From: Ophiura sarsii
Taxonomy: Eukaryota; Echinodermata; Ophiuroidea; Amphilepidida; Ophiuridae
Length of the DNA: 64,000 bases
Assembly: GCA_035610835.1 (NCBI GenBank)
Contig: CM069455.1
Span: forward strand, 23,168,264-23,232,263
Direction of reading: 5' to 3'
Below, piece by piece: positions 1-10,808 of this stretch. Position 1 is the first letter of the stretch. Each line of letters opens with the position of its first letter. The notes under the pieces were generated by a model, which saw nothing but the letters and a program-made list of their open reading frames with translations, had not been told where the DNA came from and did not search any database. The position numbers were made by a program, and so were the translations under genes.

Positions 1-418
1 GTAAATTGTATCTTTATACATTTATAAACAGATCAAAAATAAAAACTTGAAGAAATCAAATGTGGCGGGTTGTTTTAGAAGGAAATGTGTATCTTTTTTA
101 ATTTTTGAAAATTACCCTTCTGACCCAGTCCATTTTCAAGGAATATGTTTGGATGAATATGCGAAAAGCGCACAAAAATTTGCTATTTTCAATCTTTGGA
201 ATCTGAATTACTTAACAAAATTATGAGCCCCCTATTTTAGGTTTTTATAATTTTATGACCCCCTTATTTAAGTATGTCACAAAATTATGACCCCCACCAT
301 ATTTGTGACCCCCCCCTTCCAAAGAAAATGACAGCCCCCTTATTTGATAGACCGAATGTACCTATGTGGCCTATTCTTTCAAAACACGACCTATTCAGAT
401 TCTCAACAATTTATTTAG
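1..418. other. Non-coding stretch upstream of SDR-A exon 3
   Basis: No coding signal. From about 220 to 345 there are degenerate short repeats in which 'ttatga' is followed by runs of C. From about 340 to 418 the sequence matches the end of intron 2 of SDR-B (about 18230-18300), including the pyrimidine-poor acceptor ending in TTTAG. It is therefore probably intron 2 of paralogue A. An open frame starting at 274 runs through this intron into exon 3, so its first 48 or so residues are not expected to be real protein. Confidence 0.6.
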
Positions 419-1564
419 GTATTGCAAAGGCAGCCAAAGGTCACCGTACCAAAGAGGGTTACAACATGGTGTTTGCCGTCAACCATTTTGGACCATTTCT
501 TCTCACTATGTTGTTGCTTGATCGTCTCAAAGCCTGCTCACCAAGCAGAATCGTCAATGTCTCCTCTTTAGCAAGCCAATTAGTGAAACCAGAAGAAATG
601 TCTTTTGAAGTCAAAGATGATAAGGGCAGAGTGTATCCTGGATTACGCGAGTACCATCGAAGTAAATTAGCCAATATTTTGTTCGCTAAAGAGCTGTCTA
701 GACAGTTGGACGGGACTGGTGTTACGGCATATTCCTTACATCCTGGTACCATAAGAACCAATATCATCCAGTCTAGTGTAGAAGCATCCGGAGGATCCAA
801 GTTGAAGTATTGGGCAACTATGGCAGTTTTCTAGTAAGTTATTGAATTATTTCGGTACATATTGAATCACTCTTAAAAGCGTTGCTTTGAAATCAGTACA
901 CCTGGTTCTAGAGTAGAAGTGCCTTTGAAATTTAACCAAAAAGAAAATTTTAGCTTTGAAACATGACAATTTGATATATATAAGCCTACTTAAAAAGAGT
1001 TGAACATGGGAAAATGATTAAAAAAATAGATATTTGAATGTGCTAAGTCTGACAAATATATTTGTTATGCTTTATGTATTTTGTTATTTACATACATAGT
1101 TATAATATGAAAATGCGAAAATATGTTAGAACATATTTGTGAACAAAATAAGTATGGGATATTATGATATAATTGATATGTAGGCTATACGTGTGATATG
1201 TAATGTAGATATGTGACAATGCCAATGTGTAAATATTGAATAAAAGTAAATTTGAAAGATAAAAAAAGATATAGAGTTAACTAACAGTCTGATTCTCTAA
1301 GCAGATTTCATATTTTGATATGTCCTGTAAAATAAAGACTCTTAGTAATACGAGCGGGTTCTTAATTTAACTTGCAGTCTTGTTGGAAGTGGTGAAGAAT
1401 CCGGAGCTCAGACGAGTATTTACTGCGCATTGGAGGAGTCTATCACCCATCAATCCGGAGGTTATTTTGATAATTGTCGTCTGGCTAAGCAAACAGAAGT
1501 ATCACGTGATGCGGGATTGGCGAAAAAGTTGTGGGATGTCAGTTGCCTGGCAACTGGATTGTAG
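419..1564 (+). CDS. SDR paralogue A, retinol-dehydrogenase-like (partial: exons 3 and 4)
   Basis: Short-chain dehydrogenase/reductase; related vertebrate RDH11-14 enzymes interconvert retinal/retinol or other aldehydes with NADP(H) at the ER or mitochondrial membrane. Seen: exon 3 at 419-833 (415 bp) after TTTAG and before GTAAGT, and exon 4 at 1378-1564 (187 bp) after TTGCAG, ending TAG. Exon 3 carries the VNH segment, the VNVSS serine strand, the catalytic YHRSK (Tyr-x3-Lys) and the HPGTI loop. Exon 4, read in the frame joined through a split Tyr codon, carries AQTSIYCALEE and the typical C-terminal KKLWDVSC. A different open frame starting at 1380 is a shadow. Both exon lengths equal those of B and C. 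There is no stop or frameshift. Exons 1-2 (TGxxxGIG and NNAG) would lie left of the window. Whether A is expressed, or is a 5'-truncated duplicate, cannot be told here. Confidence 0.85.
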
Positions 1565-2130
1565 AAGTGAAGATGAAACCTGTTTAAGCTGTTTAAGATA
1601 AACACAGGGGGGGGGGGGGGCACTTTCTAAAATTGAGTGCAATACGGGATAATTGACCACATTCACCCACTTTTAAACACACTATCAATGGATTACCCCG
1701 ATCTTAGTTAATGATGAACCCCCTTTTAAGACCTGTCACTAAATTGAAATATTTTTTCTAAATGATTTTCTCAATGAATTTCCTCATTATAAAAAAGCTT
1801 TTGGGAGGGGTGGCTTTTACTAAATGACACCTTTTTGGACAAAATGTAGGATTTCCACATATTGACCAATCGCCCTCTCACTGAATGAACTCTTTTTGTT
1901 TGTAAACCTCTCACCGTTTTGAGTCACTCTCCGATCAGTCCCGTTTTATTTAAATTTAAGTAACCCAGTTAACAATTTTGCATTGCGTTAATGTAATAAT
2001 GTTACAAGTAAGTTTTAAAATCATTATGATGTTGTTAAAACATAAATGTGTGAGTATACACTAATTATGTAATATGTTCATCGCAGCGTATATTGGTAAC
2101 GTTCCTTAAATAATAGGTCAAACGTTAACA
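1565..2130. repeat. 3' flank of SDR-A, homologous to the 3' flank of SDR-B
   Basis: Aligned by eye, this stretch matches about 19643-20140 after gene B, in the same order and orientation. Shared words include ggacaaaatgtaggatttcc (about 1838 and 19850) and cctcattataa (1782 and about 19781). The A-B duplication therefore covers at least exon 3, intron 3, exon 4 and about 500 bp of flank. A 14-G run at 1607-1620 starts it. No gene is seen. Confidence 0.7.
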
Positions 2131-2838
2131 GTCAGATCCGGAACGAGAGCCCATTTCACTTGAGAGTGCGCTACAAATTGACTGGGGTGCGTCACCGTGG
2201 TAACGTGTACCCGTCAGTTTGTGCAATCATTGCATTTTCGCTATTCAACCCTAAATATTTGCAACAATTTAACATCTTAACAAATTGAGTGCAGCCTAGC
2301 TACCAGAATTCTTCGCGGCAGCTAGCCCGATGATTTTATCTCACCTACGAGACTTATTTAATGGTTGAAAATCGGCAAAATAGGATTTTTTTTCTCAATC
2401 TGTGACGGGAGGCCGTTCCCTTGAATCGCAGTCCCGTTCCCACGCCCGCCCTCTATTGAAATATCAAACTAATTCGTCACCCAGCGGAAGACGGACTCCC
2501 GTCACTTGATGCATTGCATGAATAAAAATTGACTCTAAATAGTCACTAAATAGCACGCCATCTAAAAACGTGAAAACCATTGTAAGGATCACTTATCTAA
2601 AACTGTGGGATATGCACTTTCTAGTCATCTGAAACTGTCGGATATGCACTTTCTAGTAGTAGGGCTTAAAATCAATCATGATGATCTACAACATAAATGT
2701 CATGAAAATAAGTTATTACATCAGGATAGAAATTAAGAATAAATAGATCGCACAATTCTAAACAAATACGAATTGCAGATCTGGAAAAATCGTAACCACC
2801 GCCAGCCATTTTAGATATTTTCAGAAAAGCACAATACA

Positions 2839-3071
2839 CCCTCTAGAGGTGAATAATATATATGCTTATTTAGGTTATTTACTATATATGTATTGAGGGC
2901 ACAGCTAAAATGTTGACCCTCTAGAGGTGAATAATATATATGCTTATTTAGGTTATTTACTATATATGTATTGAGGGCACAGCTAAAATGTTGACCCTCT
3001 AGAGGTGAATAATATATATGCTTATTTAGGTTATTTACTATATATGTATTGAGGGCACAGCTAAAATGTTG
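2839..3071. repeat. Tandem repeat, three 78-bp units
   Basis: Units start at 2839, 2917 and 2995 and look identical. Each begins with the palindrome CCTCTAGAGG followed by AT-rich sequence (gaataatatatatgc) and ends with gagggcacagctaaaatg. The near-identity of the copies suggests recent amplification. No coding frame is maintained with confidence. Confidence 0.95.
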
Positions 3072-4488
3072 TTCAGAAATAGAGCGAAATGTCGCGATCA
3101 GAAGTTAAATAAAGAAATACTAAGCTATGTGATTTTTTATTTTAAAAACCTGTTTTTCTTAAAAAGTACAATGTCATTCTGTGGAGTTAACAAATATACT
3201 ATTATTTGTTGTTCTCTTCTTTTTTTAAAAACACGGCAACATTTTCCTGTTTTCAAAATTGCACACCAAAACCTTATGGCTGCACCGCACTTTGATTTGA
3301 ATACATAAACATTACCCCGCCCCCAAGTAAATATATAGGAAAAGAAAAACCAAAAGTTTTTATAGATATAACCGATGTCTTTAATAGGACAACACCACCC
3401 TCTCCAATTAAATAAACACCATGACCGTAGTCGTGAAAGAGGATATGATATGATTAATAGGTACATCCTTTTCACGTCAGTGAACACATTCAATATAATT
3501 TAGGTGGTCTAAGATGATCAATGGATGGATGCAATTGTGACAGTTAACCAACGAATCACTCATATGAAAATCAAAGTACTGGCAAATAAATGGCTTAATC
3601 GTATTTCTTGATGAATCTAATTTAAATGGAAATCAGAGTTATACAGTAGATAAACAACATTGACGTAGTTGTTTATAAGATTTGATAGGCATCACAGCTG
3701 AAAATTATAATAAAAGTAGATTAGCTCATCACAACACTCATAAGTTTAGCCATTTTTCATGTTTTATTTCTTTCATTCGACAACACATGTTTACAAATTG
3801 CTAATTTGCGAACAAACCACCTTTGACCTCTCAAACCCGAAGGACATCACTCGAACCAGAAGTTTGCGGACCGTGGCGCTACATCTACTTGATTGAGGTA
3901 CGATCTTACTCATCGCCACAACATCCCCCGCTGGCCCAAACGAGTTCCACCGAGCCAAAGAGAGATCACATTCTTAAAGATTTGAAATTTGTTAAGCATC
4001 AAATGGCACAAAAAGGAAATTACGTACCCAGGCAAACAATGATTATGCTCCATTATTACTGTCAAAATACTGAAAACATCAAGGTATCTATCGAATCACA
4101 ACTACTCCAGATTGATTACATGCAAGCCAGTGAAGACAAGAGTCATGAACAACCACGAAAGGAGGCGGACCCACTGACCGGTACAGTGAATAAAGCCACA
4201 AGAACCAGGTCAGCAAGAGACCCCGCCCAGTTGTGAAAACCTACTATATACAATTACCAAGTGTGAATTTGTACAAAAAGCAATATCATATAATTAGTTG
4301 ACATTCTTATACAAAACCGGCCAAGTGTACCAAACAACTTCATGTCTATCTGTCAGATGGATTTGCAAAAGTTGGCATAAGCTCAAAACACATGAAACTT
4401 GAAAGTTGTTAAATATGCCAAAGAGAAAACAAATTGTACTAGATGATTCGTTGAACAGTGATATAATCATCAACAATTAGGGATCACG
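3072..4488. other. Intergenic stretch, one unrecognised open frame
   Basis: Mostly AT-rich sequence with no RNA gene or transposon ends that I can recognise. The only long open frame is 3823-4236 on the plus strand, listed separately. A 21-bp word around 3442 (atatgatatgattaatagg) recurs at about 7732, beside the retroelement relic. Confidence 0.4.
3823..4236 (+). CDS. Unrecognised 137-codon open frame
   Basis: I do not recognise this frame. The predicted product is hydrophilic, rich in Thr, Lys and Gln, with no signal peptide, membrane segment or cysteine motif. Its start codon is not certain. It ends 250 bp before a TIR element. It may be chance, or a fragment of an exon; nothing in the neighbourhood supports a function. 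Confidence 0.15.
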   Translation: MTSQTRRTSLEPEVCGPWRYIYLIEVRSYSSPQHPPLAQTSSTEPKRDHILKDLKFVKHQMAQKGNYVPRQTMIMLHYYCQNTENIKVSIESQLLQIDYMQASEDKSHEQPRKEADPLTGTVNKATRTRSARDPAQL

Positions 4489-4965
4489 TCAAAACTCGAC
4501 CGCCAGGCAACTGCCGGTTACGGCCGGTTCCGCCCGTTTCTCACAAAACGTGTCGTCTGATATAATATACACACATAATGAGGTCAAATAGTTACACTCT
4601 GGTGAACACGACGGGTTGATAGTGCCTCGTCACAAGCGTGAGCAATAAAATCTTGAAGTAATGGGCTCTCAAGTCTCAGTTGACAACCAGTACAATACAG
4701 CTATTGATTTTCGCTGGGGTGGGCTTTTTCAATCTGTTTATAGCTCAATTAACTTTTAAAAATCAATACCAAAAGTCCAAGGGTGCGCTATTATGACCGC
4801 AAAGTAACAGATTTATAGTGTAAATTGGTCCGGTTACGGCATTAAGTCAACCGGCGGTTGTTCAGTGTTGCATGCGTGAATATTCATATACCAGTAAAAC
4901 AGTTGACCTGAAAGAACCGGGCGGAACCGAACGTAACCGGCGGTCAACGGGCGGTCGAGTTTTGA
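4489..4965. mobile_element. MITE-like TIR element, 477 bp
   Basis: Terminal inverted repeats of about 50 bp: the left end reads TCAAAACTCGACCG and then tandem GC-rich 'ccggtt' motifs, and the right end is its inverse, ending CGGTCGAGTTTTGA. The interior is non-coding. No clear target-site duplication is visible, so the superfamily is unassigned. Confidence 0.8.
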
Positions 4966-6640
4966 TGTCTTCCCTTACTGAGCAAATCTAAGTGTACCAA
5001 CAATTATGGTTTGGAAAATGTTCAAAATTACCCTATCTACAATGACTGAGCATGGAAATATACCTGTACAAATGTAAATGCAATGTTAATATATAGTCAT
5101 TGAAAGTTTACATCAAACTGCAGTAGAAATCTCTGAAGGAATAGAAGTGGTAAATGATACAATGAGACTGAGAACTATTCCTAAACAGGGAGATTTGTTT
5201 GTGTCAATAATCTGGAGAATGTCACTATATACCAAAAATGTGTAAGAAATTATTATCCCTAATATTTTGAGTGAATTTTAATAATTTAATAAAAAGATTG
5301 CAAAATTACTGTAAAACAATAACATCATAATACCACATTCTGATTTGCTCTATTGCTTGAAGCTAGCTCAGGGGCAAGCTAACGATATTTTATAACATCA
5401 ATACCGCTTTTATATATACAGTTACATACAATATTATGGTACAAAGGTAATAAGGGAGTCATACCTGCTATAAAATACAAATTGTTTTGTCAAGCTAGCA
5501 TTTGTAGAGACACCTATACTAAAGTGTAACCATGGGCAGGTATTGTCTTCCTGGTGAAGGCCAAAGACACTTTTAGAAATACATTTACTGTAACACTTCA
5601 AGCGATTCCCGTACAGTAACATTAAATCTTACTTTGGTATTCTTACATGAGCAATGTTCAGAACTCCTTTTTTTTCTTTTCTTTTTTTGATGTTCGCTAA
5701 CTGAACATTACATAACATGTTGCAACCGTCTATTAAGCAAGATTATAAACTGAACAGGAATTACTGAGGACAAGACAACTCCAATAGTCAAGCATCACTG
5801 ACTTTATAATATATACCACTGCACCGTACCTCACAAAAGCATGTGTCAATTCCAAACTCTTAAGCATGCACATGTATAACCTACATATCAAAATAGATGT
5901 GTACTACCAATACAATCTGAACCAAACCTTTATGGAATTGGTCATACTATATAAACACTGAAAACATATATTTCTTCATTATTTGTCAAAACAACTTTAA
6001 TAAGCAACAACCAATTATAAAAAAGCCCTACTTACCTGCAATATAATACACCATGCAAATATATTCATAAACCTGTATTAAATGGCAAGTAAAATGTATG
6101 TGCGTGAAAAAAACCCAGTTTACATTTCTGCTCTTCATGTATCATAAGACTATGTACACATATCAGTAAAAGATTAATTTAAATGTTTGAGTTCTTTTGG
6201 GTATCATCAGCACTCGAATGCATTACATTTATATATGAACATAAAAATGTCATATTATACAAGGATCAACAGGCTGTGTAGTTGTGACTACCCAAATAAA
6301 ATGAAAAATAAACCACTCAAGGAGCTGCAATTATCTCATTGTAACAAATAGGCTAACAATTTGTAACCTGTAGTAACAATTTATAGCTGTGGTACAACGA
6401 AATTAAAAATCAGAAAGAAGAAAGAAGAAAAAAAGGGGTATTATTTGCTACCCAAACAAATCATGGTCACACTAGTTACATGTGTATGTATGCTCACATG
6501 TGCGCAAAATGCAATCTACAATATTTACTTTTCAGTAACTTGTCAGTGCCTTTGTGGCACAATGTTCGGAGTGGAATCACAGGTAACTTCGCACAATTAG
6601 CGTTTGCATTTGTGACCTTTTCCTCTTCGCCTGCCATATG
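4966..6640. other. AT-rich intergenic stretch without recognised features
   Basis: Short open frames only. A GA-rich run lies at about 6412-6437. Nothing coding, structured or repeated was recognised. Confidence 0.4.
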
Positions 6641-6649
6641 TTGGAAGAG

Positions 6650-7740
6650 TGTAATGTATTTTGTCCACAAGACGTTGACACAAAGGGTTCAAATCTGCAT
6701 ATTCGACCCATGAATTGGAGGTTGCAGGGAATGGAAACCATTTTACATGGTATTGCTAACCATCCTGTGTGCGACGTTTTACAACAATTTTCTCCACCTC
6801 ATAATAATTATTCTGTCCCATCCTGTGGATGTTCTTAGGTACTCATAGTGTCTGTGCTATCAGATGTGTACGCACTGTTATCCGTATCCTGTGACATGTC
6901 ACTGTGCACTTTATTATTAGATGGTGCTTGTACTGCCTGTGGCTGTGGCAGTTCTTTCACTGTGATAGCTTTGTCATCTGGTTTAATCTCATCAGATCCA
7001 TGGGCAGATGAGTTTTGTCCGTGGCCTTTTTCAGGCGATTTACATGGATTCTGCCAGGAAGAAGTTTGTTGTCTATTTGTCGGCGTAGTTGTACATTTAC
7101 CTCAGAAAACTGTTGTACAATTTAGTGGGGCCCTGTCCATGGGGACCGAAGTTTTGCACTCTGGTCTAGGGTAAGCACTGGATGATACAAATATACAGTG
7201 TTTCCCACATGGAACCCAGTGTCTTGAACCTTAGGTTTAAACTTGTCACACATGGCATTCTTACGCTCCTTTAGTGTAATCTCGGCATCTTGTCATGCAC
7301 TTTCTAGAACATGAAACAAGTTCGCCACATACTGCTGTGCAGATCTAGGTGTTTCTGATAATTGATGAGTGATAGTATCAAGTGGCGTTTGCATCACATG
7401 TCCTTGAATCAAGAATGTATGTATGGTGAATATCCTGTGCTATCGAGGCACGGTGAAGTATTGTACACATACTGTACAAAAGGCAAGTGCTGGTCCCATG
7501 TGTCATGGTGAGTATCCAGTCGCTTTGCCAATGACGACAAAATATATGAAGTGCAGCGTTCACTTTGCCCATTACTTGAATACGCTTGACTGGGTTAACC
7601 GATATTTCTGCCTCAATAGTTCTACCAAATTATCATAGTCAACATCGCCATCTTCCTCATCAATTTCTTGGCGTTGCACCCATTTTGATGCATTATCGGT
7701 AATCATACTGAGTAGTCCTCGGGCTGCCCTATATGATATG
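6650..7740 (-). pseudogene. Ty3/gypsy (Metaviridae-type) integrase relic with chromodomain
   Basis: Minus-strand remains of the 3' end of an LTR-retrotransposon pol gene. Seen, in 5' to 3' order: the end of the integrase core near 7440-7570 (a WDQHLPFVQY-like stretch followed by YNT and STGYSP); the integrase C-terminal GPY/F-type domain near 7050-7250 (a VGNTVYLYHP-like strand, then PWTGP, then HVNRLK); and a chromodomain-like segment at about 6688-6803 (YEVEKIVVKRR, then VKWFPFPATSNSW). Several in-frame stops and at least one frameshift interrupt it, so it is dead. Integrase plus chromodomain is the hallmark of chromoviruses, whose chromodomain is thought to steer integration to chromatin. 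No LTR, protease, RT or RNase H was found. The relic stops about 90 bp from the GPCR stop codon. Confidence 0.8.
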
Positions 7741-7831
7741 ATTAATAGGTATATAATATGATCGTAATTACTGACTTCTGATATGAAATTATGTCAGCTT
7801 CGGAACTCAAAGATACGATCTTTGAAAGTTA

Positions 7832-8815
7832 TCAAGTAGTAGGAACAATGTCCGAGCCATCACCCGCGTAAAACATTTTCAACGATATCACGTTTTTCAT
7901 AGCGTTTCGAAAATCTTTATTTCTCAACGCGTACAGAAACGGATTCCAGGTTGAATTAGATACAACCATCATACTTCCAAAGATATGAAATTCTATAACA
8001 AATAGCGTATATGTACGGTCTATTAGTTCCGCAAAAGAATATGGCAAGGCGCAGAGACAAAACATTCCGAATATGATAGCTAAATCCTTAGTAAGTTTGA
8101 GATCTTTTTTCCGCCTCCTGTCTTTTCTATTCACGTTCAACATGTTCAAGTTATGTTCAGCGACGCGAATTCTAGACTTTCGCACAGTAACGAAGATCCG
8201 AATATAACAGATAAGCGTCGTCATTAACGGTATACCAATTGCAACAAATTGCGCGTAAAATTCATAGGCTAATGTTGACAGCAGACTGGTGTTGAAATCA
8301 CACCAGCCCTTCTGCCGATTGTATCCCAAGCCACCCCAGCCGAAATAAGGTGGCAGTAGCACGCCTCCACCCCACAGCCAACAGCAGGCAATCATGAATG
8401 GAATATACCGTCGGTTGAAAAATCTTCTGTACATCACTGAACCGTGTACCACCAGTAGGTACCGATTAAATGAAATCCATGCCAATGACACTATAGACAC
8501 TGAGCATAGACCTACTATCATACAGCCCATAGCCACGCATAAGGCTGGATGTTCTTTAACTGCTGTACAGCCAAACCACCAGAAGTAGATGGTTACCGGT
8601 CCAAACATGGCACTTACCAGCATATCGGCAATGCTAAGATTCATCACGAAACAGTTGGTGTAGGTATGGAGCTTCTTAGATCTTGCAATGCACAAGATGA
8701 CCAGTACATTGCCTATCACCCCCGTTAACGAGGTGAATCCCAGTAACACCATGAAGAAGTACAGGGTTGTGTTCGGAGTTTTCAAAACGTTATCTGCGCT
8801 GCAATTCAGAGACAT
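7832..8815 (-). CDS. Rhodopsin-family (class A) G-protein-coupled receptor, single exon
   Basis: A 327-residue seven-helix receptor predicted for the plasma membrane; ligand unknown. Seen: an N-terminus with two N-glycosylation sequons (N4, N15); helix 1 GN (N36); helix 2 LSIAD (D64); the conserved cysteine pair C93 and C172; NRY at 117-119 in place of DRY; W146 in helix 4; P196 in helix 5; a basic third loop (KDRRRKK, 231-237); helix 6 CALPY (255-259); and helix 7 NPFLY (291-295). The position equivalent to the opsin retinal lysine is V285, so it is not a photopigment. NRY is also found in melatonin receptors and in the Moody/Tre1/GPR84-like group, which is my best placement; NPFLY argues against a true melatonin receptor. 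The frame is intact, with no intron needed. The first Met is chosen because it gives a normal-length N-terminus. Confidence 0.9.
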   Translation of the reverse strand: MSLNCSADNVLKTPNTTLYFFMVLLGFTSLTGVIGNVLVILCIARSKKLHTYTNCFVMNLSIADMLVSAMFGPVTIYFWWFGCTAVKEHPALCVAMGCMIVGLCSVSIVSLAWISFNRYLLVVHGSVMYRRFFNRRYIPFMIACCWLWGGGVLLPPYFGWGGLGYNRQKGWCDFNTSLLSTLAYEFYAQFVAIGIPLMTTLICYIRIFVTVRKSRIRVAEHNLNMLNVNRKDRRRKKDLKLTKDLAIIFGMFCLCALPYSFAELIDRTYTLFVIEFHIFGSMMVVSNSTWNPFLYALRNKDFRNAMKNVISLKMFYAGDGSDIVPTT

Positions 8816-9083
8816 CCTTTAAGCCAGTGAGAACAAAATATATGAAAACATAATTATTATGTATTACAAGTCCGTTTCGTGTGGCATATGGTGTATCGTC
8901 ATAATTTTCCACAGGCAAAATTGTGTACTTAGGAGATACCACGCATGTGCGAGCACCATATGAATGAGTCAGGGAGTCTATAATAATGAGAGAAGATATT
9001 CGAATCGCCTAATAAGAGCTTCTTATATATTGGCGTATACGCGAGATGTGACTCTTAGCGTCAATATCTCTCTTTCGTTCACT

Positions 9084-9286
9084 TCGAGGGTTGGGCGCCA
9101 GAAGGCCGTAACTCAAGAAATACTGTTTTGAGGACTCATTACAATACACTGTAGAACCCAACTTATAACTCTAATTGTAGTCAAATTAAGAGTGGTTAAT
9201 TAGATATCTCTTTATGGTTCTGAAAATCTAGGTTATATGGATTATTTTTGTACCAAAATATCAATTTGCCCAAAAATTGAGTTACC
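9084..9286. mobile_element. MITE copy related to the element at 47.66-47.91 kb
   Basis: The left end (TCGAGGGTTGGGCGCCAGAA) matches the terminal repeat of the intact element at about 47665-47912, and the body (ttctgaaaatctaggttata, ggattatttttgtaccaaaa) matches it in inverted orientation. The right terminal repeat is reduced to about nine bases (ttgagttac), so this copy is 3'-truncated. It lies upstream of the GPCR. Confidence 0.75.
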
Positions 9287-9483
9287 CAGTTGTGTACCTG
9301 ACGATCACGTGAATGCTTTTGGTAACACACGTCAAGTTGCGGCACACATTTTGGTTTGAGGTTTATGATGCATGTTAATCCCGGTACCGGAAAACTCACA
9401 CTAAATTCACAAACCCTGGCTTGTCATCGTCGAGATCGGGTCAAACGACCTTTGTGAACAACACGTTAGGTCTGAAACAGTGG

Positions 9484-9720
9484 GTTCAGCGGTTCTACTC
9501 GTTATTCCGACGGGTCATTGTTCCGAAGGGTCGTTATTCCGATATTCTGAAAATGCAATAAAGTCGTTATTCCGAAAATTCAATAAGGGTCATTATTCCG
9601 AAATAAGGAAGAAGGTCGTAATTCTGAAAACAAAATTGGGGTCGTTATTCTGAAATAAATAGGATGAGGGTAATTCTGAAACTAACATAAGTATCGTCAT
9701 TACGAATATATAACTTGAAG
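9484..9720. repeat. Degenerate minisatellite with TCGTTATTCCGAA core
   Basis: About eight diverged, irregularly spaced copies of a motif close to gtcgttattccgaaa, separated by A-rich spacers (for example near 9501, 9530, 9564, 9590, 9615, 9640). Units differ in length and sequence, so the array is old. Confidence 0.7.
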
Positions 9721-10004
9721 GCCGTGTTCCAACGTAAGTACAGTCGGTCGGTCGGTCGAGACTAATCCGGAAAGGGCTGCTTGATAGTGTCGTTCCCGCT
9801 TGAGCGTTCACCTTCACGTGCCTTTTTAACAAGTGACACATATTCATCATTATTTCTTCTTATATAGATGAGGATTAGATTATCAAGAAAGTCTATTTGG
9901 AAAACAGCAAGAGAAAACTGTGTCACTATGACCTACCTACGATGTTAATCAAGACAATTCAATGATCAGATTAACAACTGGTTTTGTAAATTATATAAAT
10001 TTCC

Positions 10005-10145
10005 AGGGGAGAAATACGGGTCAAAGTCAGTGAGGGGAAAATCAGTCTCCGCATGCGCCGGGAGATCGAACCCAGGCCGCGTGCATGCAAATCTTAGGCT
10101 CTACTATACCTGGCTCTCCCTACCGATTGAGCTATACGGGTCAGG
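10005..10145 (-). mobile_element. tRNA-derived SINE fragment
   Basis: The reverse strand reads a polymerase III A box TAGCTCAATCGG (10123-10134) and, about 50 bases downstream, a B-box-like GGGTTCGATCTCC (10061-10073). This is the internal promoter layout of tRNA genes. The acceptor ends do not pair as in a real tRNA, and the sequence continues past the tRNA-like head into ctgattttcccctcactgac, as in SINEs. Confidence 0.7.
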
Positions 10146-10455
10146 TTTAAGGTTTTTTTAACAAGTTGAACGCCTGTCGGAGCGTGGTACGATATTAACC
10201 GGGCGATCGCGTGGTACAAGATTGTAGCAGTGTCGGATTTTGTTACAGTTATAAATGTATTATTTTCCTATCATAAAAAGATGATGACACAAATAATTGC
10301 ATAAATGAAATAATAAGTGTAGGTAAATTAGCAATTAGCAAGTTCCGTTATGGGGAACATTCCAATAAGCCCACTGAACGTGTTCAACGGACGGGAAACG
10401 GCCCACCGTATGTCTTCACCGTGTGCCGCCGCTGCACCAATTTATCACACGGTAT

Positions 10456-10806
10456 GGGGCCGCCCAGCTCACACGGATACATGTGACAAATACAGAGAAG
10501 TCCGGAATGCGAGTGAAGCGGCGAGCTTGAGTGCTCAGCTTATGAAGGGCGGGTTGATGACATCATCAAGGCGGTTCGGCCGGTACCCAGGCGTTCCAGC
10601 TGGTGAGGACCCGGTGAGGAGGTGGTATGAGCCCGGTATCAGGCCGGTGAGGACCCGGTATAGACCCGGTATAGAACGGTATGGTTCCGGTTACAAAAAA
10701 TTTCAATGCGGCCGTTGACCATTTTTGCTAATTATACACCGTGTTGGACTCTGTTGTTGTTCTATTAGACGGTAAGGGGTCGCCCAGCTCACACGGATAC
10801 ATGTGA
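10456..10806. repeat. 31-bp direct repeat bracketing a CCGGTATAG-rich stretch
   Basis: The word cgcccagctcacacggatac with its flanks occurs at 10456-10486 and again at 10776-10806, 320 bp apart. Between them, 10590-10700 is a GC-rich simple repeat of about 11 bases (acccggtatag and variants). The open frame 10350-10718 crosses it and looks like repeat translation, not a gene. Confidence 0.7.
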
Positions 10807-10808
10807 AG

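Noticed and set aside
459..800. Minus-strand frame opposite SDR-A exon 3 (and 18341-18682 opposite B)
   Set aside because: Both are antisense shadows of the catalytic exon, similar to each other only because the exons are duplicates.
1380..1601. Plus-strand frame starting at 1380 (and its partner at 19458)
   Set aside because: It is out of frame with the SDR C-terminus; the joined frame from exon 3 gives the family's conserved end.
7832..8815. Opsin identity for the GPCR
   Set aside because: The retinal-binding lysine position in helix 7 is Val, and the counterion region shows no opsin signature.
10350..10718. 122-codon open frame
   Set aside because: It runs through a GC-rich simple repeat (CCGGTATAG units) and has no recognisable domain.
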